The notes under the pieces: model-generated
What the model was told of the DNA's origin: nothing
Seen by the model: only the letters and a program-made list of their open reading frames with translations
The model's database searches: none
Assembly: GCF_007097155.1 (NCBI RefSeq)
Contig: NZ_VJWA01000002.1
Coordinates: 620,001 to 684,000, forward strand
Direction: 5' to 3'
DNA length: 64,000 nucleotides
DNA from: Glacieibacterium frigidum
GTDB lineage: Bacteria; Pseudomonadota; Alphaproteobacteria; Sphingomonadales; Sphingomonadaceae
In this document: one piece after another, positions 7,736 to 15,861 of the stretch
Layout: every line of letters begins with the position of its first letter
Numbering within the stretch: position 1 is the first letter of the stretch
Made by a program: the position numbers and the translations under genes

Positions 7736-8428
7736 ATGAAACCTGCACCCGCTCCTTGTCTGCCCAAGCAACTGGACAGCGACCTCCATGCCCTTGCCGA
7801 GGGTCTCATTGCTAGCCTCGACGGTGAGACCCGGTTATTGTCGCTGGAACGGGCCAGGCTCGACTCGCTGATCCAGGAAGCGGAAACCGCACAGCACCGG
7901 CGCGTTCGTCGCAGCGCTCGCGACCGCGCCTGTTACCGGGTGGGGTCGGCCTTCGAACCTGGCGACGGGCTCGGGCTTGATGATGTGAGTCTGACGGGGC
8001 TGGACTATCTGGGGCGGTACGGCGTCGCGCTGCTCGTCGGGGTCGCGCTCAACAATCCGGGGGCAAGGAGCCTCAGCCAGCTGCTGGCACGGCTATTCGC
8101 GTCCCAGGCTGGGCCGCTTATCCGTAGCTGGGGCGCATACGCACGCTGGCATTGGATGCAGGAGCTGTATGTAGCGGAGACGACGACCTTTCTGGCTTCG
8201 CCAGCCGGACGCGATCCAAAGGCCACCTGGCGGCGAGGGTCGGCGACAGCCAGGCAGACCTTTTTGATCGAGGAGATCGCCCGCGTGTTGGCGGTCACTG
8301 CTCCGCGATCGATGCTCAGAGGCGAGGCGTTCGACTGGATCATGGCGCGTGGCGGCAACCCTCGCTGGAAAGCAGCACCGCCAGTGCCGGATTTGCCAAG
8401 CCTGGGTGGCCCGGCACGACCGCAATAG
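7736..8428 (+). CDS. Hypothetical protein, 230 aa
   Basis: I do not recognise this protein. The N-terminal third (residues about 15-65) is charged and helical, with LIASLDGETRLLSLERARLDSL. A hydrophobic segment around residues 90-108 (YLGRYGVALLVGVALNNPG) could be one buried helix. The C-terminus is proline-rich. No signal peptide is visible. It lies one base upstream of a second unknown gene and may be co-transcribed with it. Its place between direct repeats in an island suggests cargo of a mobile segment. Confidence 0.55.
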   Translation: MKPAPAPCLPKQLDSDLHALAEGLIASLDGETRLLSLERARLDSLIQEAETAQHRRVRRSARDRACYRVGSAFEPGDGLGLDDVSLTGLDYLGRYGVALLVGVALNNPGARSLSQLLARLFASQAGPLIRSWGAYARWHWMQELYVAETTTFLASPAGRDPKATWRRGSATARQTFLIEEIARVLAVTAPRSMLRGEAFDWIMARGGNPRWKAAPPVPDLPSLGGPARPQ

Positions 8429-8429
8429 C

Positions 8430-8711
8430 ATGGCGATCGAAGCAAAGCCGACGCGGATGTCGCCGATAGTGCAAGCCGAAGCGTCACTCTTGAGTAACGA
8501 GACGATGACGGTGCTGGTGGCACTGTTGAACCGGCGCGAAGAGATCGTTCGCGACATCTCCGGGACCTTGCGACTCATAGACGAGACAGCAGGCGACTCG
8601 GACGTTGAAGCCGATCTCCTCGACCGCGCCGCGACGCTGATTGCGGACCTCAGATTGCTGCATTCCACACTACGCTTAGGAGGCTTTTGGGCCTCCGAAT
8701 GGGCCAAATAA
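8430..8711 (+). CDS. Hypothetical helical protein, 93 aa
   Basis: The ATG follows the stop of the upstream gene by one base, which suggests coupling. The product is small, acidic and probably all-helical: MTVLVALLNRREEIVRDI, then DSDVEADLLDRAATLIADLRLLHSTLR. I see no domain I can name. The frame is open earlier, inside the upstream gene, but that would force a long overlap, so the ATG at 8430 is preferred. Confidence 0.5.
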   Translation: MAIEAKPTRMSPIVQAEASLLSNETMTVLVALLNRREEIVRDISGTLRLIDETAGDSDVEADLLDRAATLIADLRLLHSTLRLGGFWASEWAK

Positions 8712-8825
8712 CCATATATCACGGGCCTTTTGCGAAAAAATGCAGCGTTTGCAACTTCCTGTATTCGGAGAGCGTGTTTTCCGCTAGAGTACCTTTCATG
8801 AACATATGTGGGGTGGCGTAGGAAC

Positions 8826-10478
8826 ATGCAGAAACTTATCGAGCGTCTCGTCGAGGTGGCCCCGATGCCAACCGATCTCAGCACATCTTTAGAGACCGTT
8901 CTTCGCAACCAGGCTGCGTGGTATTCGCATCCTCAAATCGAAAGACATCGGGGCTTTCACGATGTCTTCCTGAATCCGACGACTTCTGGGTTGTGTTACA
9001 GGGTGGATCACGATCCGTCCGACCCATTCGTTTGGCCGACAGTCGTTACGCCGGCATCCGTCAAGGCGTGGCTGTGGTCAAACCTTCCGACCGAGTACGG
9101 CTGGTTTGCCTTGAAGCAATTTACCGAACTTCTCTGTCTCGACGATATCGACGATGAGGATGCCACGTCGATAGATGGCAACAAGACATATCTCTGTGAA
9201 GATGTCGGTGACAGGAAACCGCCACAAGATGCCAGCCTTGTCGCTTCGCTAGTCAATCTCGCAAGTCATAGCCGCCCGCTTTTCGACGAACTTACGATCG
9301 GCGATGTTCGGAGTGCTTATCGGATGGTTCCCGACCAGGGCTTTCCGGCCGTCAACGGTCAGGATGCGATGCCCTTCGTCAGCCTGCGCAGCATGTGCTG
9401 CGAAGCGTCTAAATATCGTAGTGCTGGCGACGTGCTGCGCACGGCCGAGGGGCAGCACCGCATCCTGCGTGGACCAACAGGCCACAATGAGCTGGACCGC
9501 TGCGATCCTCACAGCGACGTCAAGATCGACGGGGTCACCGGCAAGCTAGGCGCGGCGTTCGTCGCGTTTCGTGAAGTCGGCGACATCTTCTTGAGGCGCA
9601 ATGGCCGGGAAGTTCCCGACAGCTTTCCTGGCCTCGAGAAAATCGAGCCTCGGCGAAAGTTTAAATCTAGAGCAGCAGAAGACAGGTACATGTCCGATCT
9701 CGGGCTGACTGTCCTGGCCAAGGTCATGGAGAAGCTCTGGCGGATCAAGGAGGGGGCGAACTTCGAAAAATCGCTTAATAGGGCGATGGCTCAAGGCAGC
9801 TACGAATTGCAACGGCAGTGGCGTCATACAAAGTTTCGGCGGCGGCCTCGCAATCGCAACGTGCACATGGCGAATGCGCGGGGCAGTCGCCCAAAGATGG
9901 TTGTGTTCCTCGCATGCAACGCGGGCGTATCACGCAACGCTGACTATCATGGGTCGCTGGTCGCGAAGTTCAATGCCACGAATAGCTTCGAGCAGGCGTT
10001 CGACGCTTGTCGGGCCGGTAGGCAGGTCTCGTTCGCTGCTATGCGGGATGAAGGTATGCGCAAGGGGCTGGATGCTAACGAGCTGTGTCCGCCACGGATT
10101 CACAAGGACAATCGTCTTCAGGCCCGTGAGCTGTTCTCCCTGCTGTCGAGGACGGTGTTGAGAAGCCACATCGACGCGCCTGTTCAGGATCGAAATGCAC
10201 CGGGCTGGGACGACCACCCCTACGAAGAATGGCACTGGGAAAAGGGGCAGCTCCGCGACAAGGAAAAGTTCGTCTGCGAAGTGACGGAAAGCAGCATCGC
10301 ATTCTATCGGCGATACCATGCGCACCAGCCGAACAGACATGAAATCGCAACAGTGAGGGCGGCGCTTGGCCCGACCGAGCTGCAGCTTCGTGGCCTGGTA
10401 AAGCCTTTGCAGGGCAATACTCTGCGAACTGGTAAGGCGGACAAACCCTCGAAGGCCCCGAAGGCGTCAGGCCAGTGA
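8826..10478 (+). CDS. Hypothetical protein, 550 aa
   Basis: A long frame, unbroken in a region where other genes are decayed, so it is probably functional. No family is recognised. Visible traits: no signal peptide or membrane segment; an aspartate-rich stretch DDIDDEDATSIDG; cysteine pair SMCCE; a basic middle (FRRRPRNRNVH); VVFLACNAGVSRNADYHG, whose core is not a nucleotide-binding loop I can name; and a lysine-rich tail. The ATG at 8826 was chosen over a GTG at 8808; neither has a good ribosome site. The preceding DNA (8700-8800) is more AT-rich than the chromosome to the right. It sits in the direct-repeat-bounded part of the island, so defence or mobility cargo is possible but unproven. 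Confidence 0.65.
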   Translation: MQKLIERLVEVAPMPTDLSTSLETVLRNQAAWYSHPQIERHRGFHDVFLNPTTSGLCYRVDHDPSDPFVWPTVVTPASVKAWLWSNLPTEYGWFALKQFTELLCLDDIDDEDATSIDGNKTYLCEDVGDRKPPQDASLVASLVNLASHSRPLFDELTIGDVRSAYRMVPDQGFPAVNGQDAMPFVSLRSMCCEASKYRSAGDVLRTAEGQHRILRGPTGHNELDRCDPHSDVKIDGVTGKLGAAFVAFREVGDIFLRRNGREVPDSFPGLEKIEPRRKFKSRAAEDRYMSDLGLTVLAKVMEKLWRIKEGANFEKSLNRAMAQGSYELQRQWRHTKFRRRPRNRNVHMANARGSRPKMVVFLACNAGVSRNADYHGSLVAKFNATNSFEQAFDACRAGRQVSFAAMRDEGMRKGLDANELCPPRIHKDNRLQARELFSLLSRTVLRSHIDAPVQDRNAPGWDDHPYEEWHWEKGQLRDKEKFVCEVTESSIAFYRRYHAHQPNRHEIATVRAALGPTELQLRGLVKPLQGNTLRTGKADKPSKAPKASGQ

Positions 10479-10615
10479 TCCTTCCGAGGTTCGGGCCGGT
10501 TGAGGCGCATAGCCGTTGGAGCAGATCAGGCCTGGCTCTGAACCCCCTCAGGGTGGCGGGGAACCCGGTCTTGACGATTCCTCAGCCGACATCCGTCTAA
10601 CAAAGGAAAATCATC

Positions 10616-10936
10616 ATGAAAGTGGCACTCTACGCGCGCTGTTCGGCGTCGAAGCCGGAGGGCGAAACGATCGAGGCTCAGCTGAAGCGGAGTCGTGCAC
10701 TGATCCATAAGCGAGGCTGGGCAGAAGTCTCGTGCTTTATCGATGCCGGGTATTCAGGAATAACACTGGATCGTCCCGGGATGCGTTCACTCATCGCCGT
10801 CGTCGAATCTGGCGCTGTAGAGGCGGTCTGTGTGGATTCCATAAGCCGCCTGGCACGCAGTCAGGCCGACTTCGAGACGCTTGCCGCACAGTGTCGATCC
10901 GCAGGGGTCCGGATAATCGCCAACGACCAGGGGTAG
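10616..10936 (+). pseudogene. Serine recombinase N-terminal fragment
   Basis: 106 codons holding only the resolvase catalytic domain: VALYARCSAS with the nucleophile serine near residue 10, the DAGYSGITLDRPGM segment, and DSISRLARSQADFE with the conserved arginine pair. A TAG ends the frame at IIANDQG, where intact enzymes continue into the dimerisation helix. Reading past the TAG in the same frame gives about 20 more codons before another stop. AAAGGAAA precedes the ATG. It is different in sequence from the intact recombinase at 12,176, so it is not a simple duplicate. A stand-alone small resolvase is less likely because the long helix is missing. Confidence 0.75.
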
Positions 10937-11167
10937 GCGATCGATAGCGGACATACGCCGGGTCCAGCGGAGATGGGCCCGTTCGCATGCGGGGCAGCTA
11001 ATCTGTAAGACGTGCAGGCATCATTGATCTTCAGCACCGAGGTTCGACAGGCAGCTTGGGATCGATGCTGTTGGAGCTACGTCGGTGATCCCGGGCCGCC
11101 GCGACCGGCTTGTGCATAATTACCTTAGGTTGTCCGAACGCACTGACGCCAGAGACTAGAAGCTAGC

Positions 11168-11185
11168 GACTGCGCCCCCCGAATC
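11168..11185 (+). repeat. Direct repeat DR-1 (copy 2)
   Basis: Second exact copy of GACTGCGCCCCCCGAATC, 3,480 bases from the first (7688-7705) and in the same orientation. Confidence 0.7.
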
Positions 11186-11259
11186 GGTTTTCCCGACAGG
11201 CCGATAGCGTTCTGATGGCGAACGCGAATGTCCTGGCCAATGAGGAAGTACCCGCCCGC

Positions 11260-11305
<46 letters not shown>

Positions 11306-11557
11306 TCGGTTGCGCGGACAGTCGGCGCGTTCAATGCAACCTGCCCGACGCGCTGACCCTGGTGCCGGGGGAGGCCGACCTCGTTCACCAGTACCTGGGC
11401 GACCTGCTTGCCGATCTGTTCGCTAGCGGGAGCAGGGGGTGATCGAAGTCGATGAACCTGATGTGCCGAAAGGCCTGCACGATGTGCTCCTAACCGGCGG
11501 TCAGTCACGCACAGAGGACGGTTTAAACGAAGCGATTGGTCAGTTGATACAGAGAAA

Positions 11558-12111
11558 ATGATTATGGACGAACAACACAAGGATGGCGCTCGGTATCACC
11601 TCGATCTCGCGAATATCGGAACGCCGACAATGGAAGCGATCATCGCGCTGATCGACCAGTACGCGGCGGTGGATCACGCCGCACGGACAAGGCGCGCACA
11701 GGCTGCGAATGCGGAAGCCGGCTTCTTCAACGGCGGGGTAGCCCCATTCGGCTACCGTTCGGTCGACGCTGCTATGGGTGCCAAGCGGCGGAAGAAACTC
11801 GAGATCCAGGCCGATGAAGCGCAGCTTGTGCGGTACATCTTTGGGCTTGCCACCAGCGGTACAGTGCGAACGCTCTCGGCCCTGCTGATATCGCTGCGAT
11901 GCTGAACGCCAGCGGTCACACGCTGCGTGGCGCGGTGTTCACCCGGGCGAAGGTCGCCCGCATGCTGAGCAGAACCCACTACGCCGGCTACTACCTGTAT
12001 GGCGCGAGACTTGCTGTGCAGGACGCGTCGCGTGAAGCTGGCAGGCTGCGTGTGGCCTGCCCCGCCATCGTGTCGTCAGAGCAGTTCCTGGCTGTCGTCG
12101 CCGGCCGGTGA
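11558..12111 (+). pseudogene. Serine recombinase middle-domain remnant, frameshifted
   Basis: Two frames together cover the recombinase domain that follows the catalytic domain in large serine recombinases. Frame 1 (11558-11905) reads AEAGFFNGGVAPFGYRSVDA, then KKLEIQADEAQLVRYIFGLA. Frame 2 (11899-12111) continues with LNASGHTLRGAVFTRAKVARMLSRTHYAGYYLYG. These align closely with EGFYNGGPVVFGYRS and LLNKAGCTLRGARFSNGNTAGILGRTNYIGYYLDA of the intact enzyme next door. The frame break is near 11895-11905. The catalytic domain and zinc ribbon are missing. It is probably a relic of an earlier integration or a partial duplication. Confidence 0.8.
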
Positions 12112-12175
12112 GGTCGCGGGCCAGAGCGTCGGATATACGGTGGAGATCGATCCTGAAGCTCGTGAGGAAATGAAG

Positions 12176-13828
12176 ATGGGTGAAAAGCGGCTTCGGGCCT
12201 GCGCGTACGTCAGGGTCTCCACCGATGATCAAGCCAAGCATGGTCTGAGCTTGAAGAGCCAGCTGAGCAGCATCCAGGCCTATTGCCGGACCCGCGAGAT
12301 CGATCTCGTCCAGGTCTACGAGGAAGCGGGCCTGTCAGCGACCGATGACAATCGACCGCAGTTCCAGGCGATGATGAACCGCGCGACGAGTTCAGAACGA
12401 CCGTTCGACATGGTCATTGTCCATTCGCTGTCGCGGTTCGCGCGCAACCTCGCGCTGCAAGCGACAAGCTACGACCGGCTGCGCAAGGTCGGCGTTCAGC
12501 AGCAGTCGGTCACCGAGGACATCGCCAAGGGTTCGAGCGGCAACCTGATGCGCAATATGGTGGCCTCATTCAACCAGCACAGCTCGGATGAGACCTCCAA
12601 ACACACCACGCGGGCAATGAACGAGAACGCCGTTGAAGGATTTTACAATGGTGGTCCGGTGGTGTTCGGCTACCGCTCGGTGATCGCAGAGATGCGCAAG
12701 GACAAGGCCAAGAAGAAGCTTGAGATCAAACCTGACGAGGCTGCGGTCGTCCAGCGAATCTTCGACTTGGCCGAACACGGCGAGGGCCAAGGGCCGCTGG
12801 GGGCCCGCGCAATCGCTGCCCTGTTGAACAAGGCGGGATGCACGCTTCGCGGTGCGCGGTTCTCTAACGGAAACACCGCCGGAATCCTCGGACGCACAAA
12901 CTACATCGGCTACTATCTCGACGCCAAGAAGACCGAGCTCGGCGAACCGATCCCGGAAGCCGATTGGGTGCGGGTGCCGTGTCCGCCTATCATCACCCAG
13001 GAGCAGTTCGCCGCCGTTGCGACGCGCCGCGCCCAGCGCAACCCGCGCGTGACACCCCCGCGTGTCGTGAACGGGGTCACGATGCTGCCGGCCAGCGTAG
13101 CGAGATGCGGGCAGCCCAACTGCGGTGTGGGCCTGACCGTTCGAAGCGGCCGGGGTGGGCGGTACATGTACTATACCTGCAGCGAGCGTGCGAACCGGTC
13201 TGCGATGGCCTGCGACCTGCGGGCGACCCGGCGCGAGGCTCTCGACTCCATAGTCCTCGACACCGTCGAACAGCGACTTCTGGATCCCGACCATCTTCGG
13301 CTGCTGCTGTCGGCGTTGCTCGAAAAGTCGGATGAGGCAGATGCCCGGCGTCGGCGCGCCCTGGCTAGTGCGCGAGCCCGCGAGACCGACGCAAAGACTG
13401 CCCTGAACAACCTGCTGACGCTGGTCGAGACGGGGGCGCTTAGCCCTGCAGATCCGATGATCGTCGAGCGATTTGCCAGGCACCGGGCAGCCGCCCAGAT
13501 GGCCTCGACCGAGATCGACAGTTTGGAGCGCCAGCTGAGAATCTCGCGCAAGTCGATCACCCCGCAGATGATCGATCGCTTCGGCGCATCGCTTAAAGAA
13601 CGGCTCCGCACCGGCGACGCCAACTTCCGGCGCGCCTATCTCGCTCTGATCGTCGACAAGGTCGAGGTCTCGAACTCGCTGATCCGGATTTCGGGTTCGA
13701 AGTCTGCCCTCGAGCATAGTCTGATCAAGGATGGGGCCACCCATTCCGGAGCGGTGCCCATCTTTGACCGGGAATGGTGCCCAGGAAAGGACTCGAACCT
13801 TCACATCGTTACCAATACCAGCACCTGA
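12176..13828 (+). CDS. Large serine recombinase (integrase) of the island
   Basis: About 550 residues, the size usual for large serine recombinases. The order is: resolvase catalytic domain (ACAYVRVSTDDQ with the nucleophile serine near residue 15, and SLSRFARN), recombinase domain (GFYNGGPVVFGYRS; KAGCTLRGARF), zinc ribbon (RCGQPNCGVGL, then YTCSERANRSAMACDL), a coiled-coil-like arginine-rich stretch, and a C-terminal tail. GAGG lies eight bases before the ATG at 12176; an in-frame ATG two codons earlier is also possible. The last 54 bases lie inside tRNA-Leu on the other strand (WCPGKDSNLHIVTNTST). This is typical of an enzyme that integrated its own element at that tRNA. It probably drives integration and excision of the left-hand island. 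Confidence 0.9.
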   Translation: MGEKRLRACAYVRVSTDDQAKHGLSLKSQLSSIQAYCRTREIDLVQVYEEAGLSATDDNRPQFQAMMNRATSSERPFDMVIVHSLSRFARNLALQATSYDRLRKVGVQQQSVTEDIAKGSSGNLMRNMVASFNQHSSDETSKHTTRAMNENAVEGFYNGGPVVFGYRSVIAEMRKDKAKKKLEIKPDEAAVVQRIFDLAEHGEGQGPLGARAIAALLNKAGCTLRGARFSNGNTAGILGRTNYIGYYLDAKKTELGEPIPEADWVRVPCPPIITQEQFAAVATRRAQRNPRVTPPRVVNGVTMLPASVARCGQPNCGVGLTVRSGRGGRYMYYTCSERANRSAMACDLRATRREALDSIVLDTVEQRLLDPDHLRLLLSALLEKSDEADARRRRALASARARETDAKTALNNLLTLVETGALSPADPMIVERFARHRAAAQMASTEIDSLERQLRISRKSITPQMIDRFGASLKERLRTGDANFRRAYLALIVDKVEVSNSLIRISGSKSALEHSLIKDGATHSGAVPIFDREWCPGKDSNLHIVTNTST

Positions 13829-13861
13829 AGCTGGCGCGTCTACCAATTCCGCCACCTGGGC
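13775..13861 (-). tRNA. tRNA-Leu (anticodon CAG)
   Basis: An 87-base class II tRNA. The acceptor GCCCAGG pairs with CCTGGGC and the 3' CCA is encoded. The anticodon stem CCAGC/GCTGG holds the loop TTCAGGT, giving CAG. A long variable arm and the GGTTCGAGTCC T-arm are present. The serine recombinase frame ends inside it, so its 3' half is the probable attachment site of the island. Confidence 0.97.
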
Positions 13862-13956
13862 AGGTTGCGAGGTGCGGCGGTTAGGCAGGTCCGGAGCGGT
13901 TGTCAACGTGCGGGTGCTGCTTCACAAGCCGCGCGGCAGGTTCGCAGAGGATTACG

Positions 13957-14907
13957 ATGGACGGCTTGGTGACGATCGTCGGCGGTGCGGGGTTCGTCGG
14001 ACGCTATGTCGTGCAGACGCTGGCGGCGACCGGCGTGCGGCTGCGCGTCGTGTCGCGCAATCCCGAGGCCGCGATGTACCTGCGCCCGCTGGGCGGGCTG
14101 GGGCAGATCCAGCTGACGCGCGGCGACGTGCGCAGCGCCGACCAGATGGAGCGTGCCTTCGAGGGCGCCACCGCCGGGGTCAATCTCGTCGGGATCCTCG
14201 CCGAGACGGGCCGCCAGAAATTCCAGTCGGTGCAGGTCGCGGGTGCGGCGAATGCCGCCAGGGCGGCCGCCGCAGCCGGCGTGAGCGCCTATGTCCAGAT
14301 GTCGGCGATCGGCGCCGATGCCGGGTCGCCGGCAGGCTATGCGCGGACCAAGGCAGGCGGCGAGGCGGCGGTGCGCGAGGCCCTGCCCCACGCGACGATC
14401 CTACGCCCGTCGATCATCTTCGGGCGCGAGGACCAGTTCATCAACCGCTTCGCCGCGCTCGCGAACACGCTGCCCGTCATCCCGGTTATCGCGGGCAAGA
14501 CGCGCTTCCAGCCCGTCTATGTCCTCGACGTCGCGAAGGCCGTGGCGGCGGCGCTCGCCGATCCGGCGGCGCATGGCGGCAGGACCTATGCGCTGGGGGG
14601 GCCCGAGGCGATGAGCTTCCGTGCCATCCTGCAGTGGATCGCCATCGAAATCCGCTCGACCAAGCCGCTCGTCGAGGTGCCCGACGGCATCGCCGCGCTG
14701 ATGGCCAAGGCCGGCAGCATCCTGCCCTTCGCGCCGATGACGTGGGACCAGTGGCAGATGCTGCAGCGCGACACCGTCGTCGAGCCCGGCGAGCCCAGCC
14801 TTCGCGAGCTGGGCATCGAGCCGACGCCGCTCGACAGCATCGCGCCCGCCTATCTCGAGCGCTACCGCAAGGGCGGGCGCTTCTACCGCGATCCGCTGGT
14901 CGCCTGA
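13957..14907 (+). CDS. Complex I-type NAD(P)-binding protein (NDUFA9-like)
   Basis: A 316-residue atypical short-chain dehydrogenase. VTIVGGAGFVGRYVV at residues 5-19 is the nucleotide-binding loop. QMSAIGAD followed by YARTKAGGEAAV gives the YxxxK pair. RPSIIFGREDQFINRFA matches the NDUFA9/YcfD-like subgroup associated with respiratory complex I and ubiquinone metabolism in alphaproteobacteria. The ATG has GAGG six bases ahead. It is one base from uppP and probably co-transcribed. The redox role is inferred; it may be structural. Confidence 0.8.
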   Translation: MDGLVTIVGGAGFVGRYVVQTLAATGVRLRVVSRNPEAAMYLRPLGGLGQIQLTRGDVRSADQMERAFEGATAGVNLVGILAETGRQKFQSVQVAGAANAARAAAAAGVSAYVQMSAIGADAGSPAGYARTKAGGEAAVREALPHATILRPSIIFGREDQFINRFAALANTLPVIPVIAGKTRFQPVYVLDVAKAVAAALADPAAHGGRTYALGGPEAMSFRAILQWIAIEIRSTKPLVEVPDGIAALMAKAGSILPFAPMTWDQWQMLQRDTVVEPGEPSLRELGIEPTPLDSIAPAYLERYRKGGRFYRDPLVA

Positions 14908-14908
14908 G

Positions 14909-15706
14909 ATGGACCTGATCGACGTCGTCCTCCTCGGCATCGTCGAGGGGCTGACCGAGTTTCTGCCGGTGTCCTCGACCGGGCACCTGATCCTCGCGGG
15001 CGAGCTGCTGGGCTTCACCGGCGAGGGGTCGGTGGCCTTTAAGATTGCCATCCAGCTGGGAGCGATCCTGGCGGTGCTCGTCGCCTACCAGCGGCGCTTC
15101 CGTCTCGTCATCGGCGGGCTGTTCCGCCGCGACGAGCGGGCGTGGCACTTCACGCGCAACATCGCGATCGGCTTCCTGCCGGCGATGGCGATCGGCGTCG
15201 TCGCGTATGACGCGATTCGGGCCGCGATGCAGACCCCGATCATCGTCGCGGTCGCGCTGATCGTCGGCGGCGTCGCGATCCTCGTCATCGAGCGCACGGT
15301 GCGCAAGGTGACGGTCAGCGAGGTCGAGACGATGCCGCTGAAGACCGCGGGCGCGATCGGCATCGTCCAGTGCCTGGCGATGCTGCCGGGCGTCAGCCGG
15401 TCGGGTGCGACGATCATGGGCGCGCTGCTGATGGGCGTCGAGCGGCGCGCGGCGGCGGAGTTCAGCTTTTTCCTCGCGGTCCCGACGATGGCGGCGGCGA
15501 CGGTCTATGCGCTGTACAAGGATCGCGCACTGCTGAGCTTCGACGATCTCGGGTCGATCGGCATCGGGCTGAGCGTTGCGTTCGTCGTCGCGCTGGCCGT
15601 GGTGAAGGCGTTTGTCGCCGTCGTCGGGCGCTACGGCTTCGCACCGTTCGCCTGGTACCGGATCGTGGTCGGATCGGCTGCGCTCATCTGGCTACTGGCA
15701 AGGTAG
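14909..15706 (+). CDS. uppP: Undecaprenyl-diphosphatase (BacA/UppP)
   Basis: A 265-residue integral membrane enzyme that removes a phosphate from undecaprenyl diphosphate, recycling the lipid carrier for peptidoglycan synthesis. EGLTEFLPVSSTGHL at residues 13-27 holds the conserved glutamates and the serine-rich loop. PGVSRSGATIMGALLMG supplies the catalytic arginine. About seven to eight hydrophobic helices are visible. Its length fits the family. It follows the NDUFA9-like gene after one base. High activity gives bacitracin resistance in the family. Confidence 0.95.
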   Translation: MDLIDVVLLGIVEGLTEFLPVSSTGHLILAGELLGFTGEGSVAFKIAIQLGAILAVLVAYQRRFRLVIGGLFRRDERAWHFTRNIAIGFLPAMAIGVVAYDAIRAAMQTPIIVAVALIVGGVAILVIERTVRKVTVSEVETMPLKTAGAIGIVQCLAMLPGVSRSGATIMGALLMGVERRAAAEFSFFLAVPTMAAATVYALYKDRALLSFDDLGSIGIGLSVAFVVALAVVKAFVAVVGRYGFAPFAWYRIVVGSAALIWLLAR

Positions 15707-15861
15707 TCCCGACGCGGTCCTATTGTTTTTGGGCCGGAGCGCAATGATCGTTGGAACCAAGGCCCGGCTTGCGCAATTAGTCCCGGATACTGACCTATCG
15801 GCCATTTGCTGCGTGACAAACGCTCACGGTGATCGTATCCGCCGCTGCAGAGGAGCCTGCC

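Noticed and set aside
13740..13790. Two short GGTGCCCA copies near the recombinase end as attachment half-sites
   Set aside because: Eight bases is too short, and one copy is simply the tRNA acceptor. Without the far end of the island it cannot be judged.
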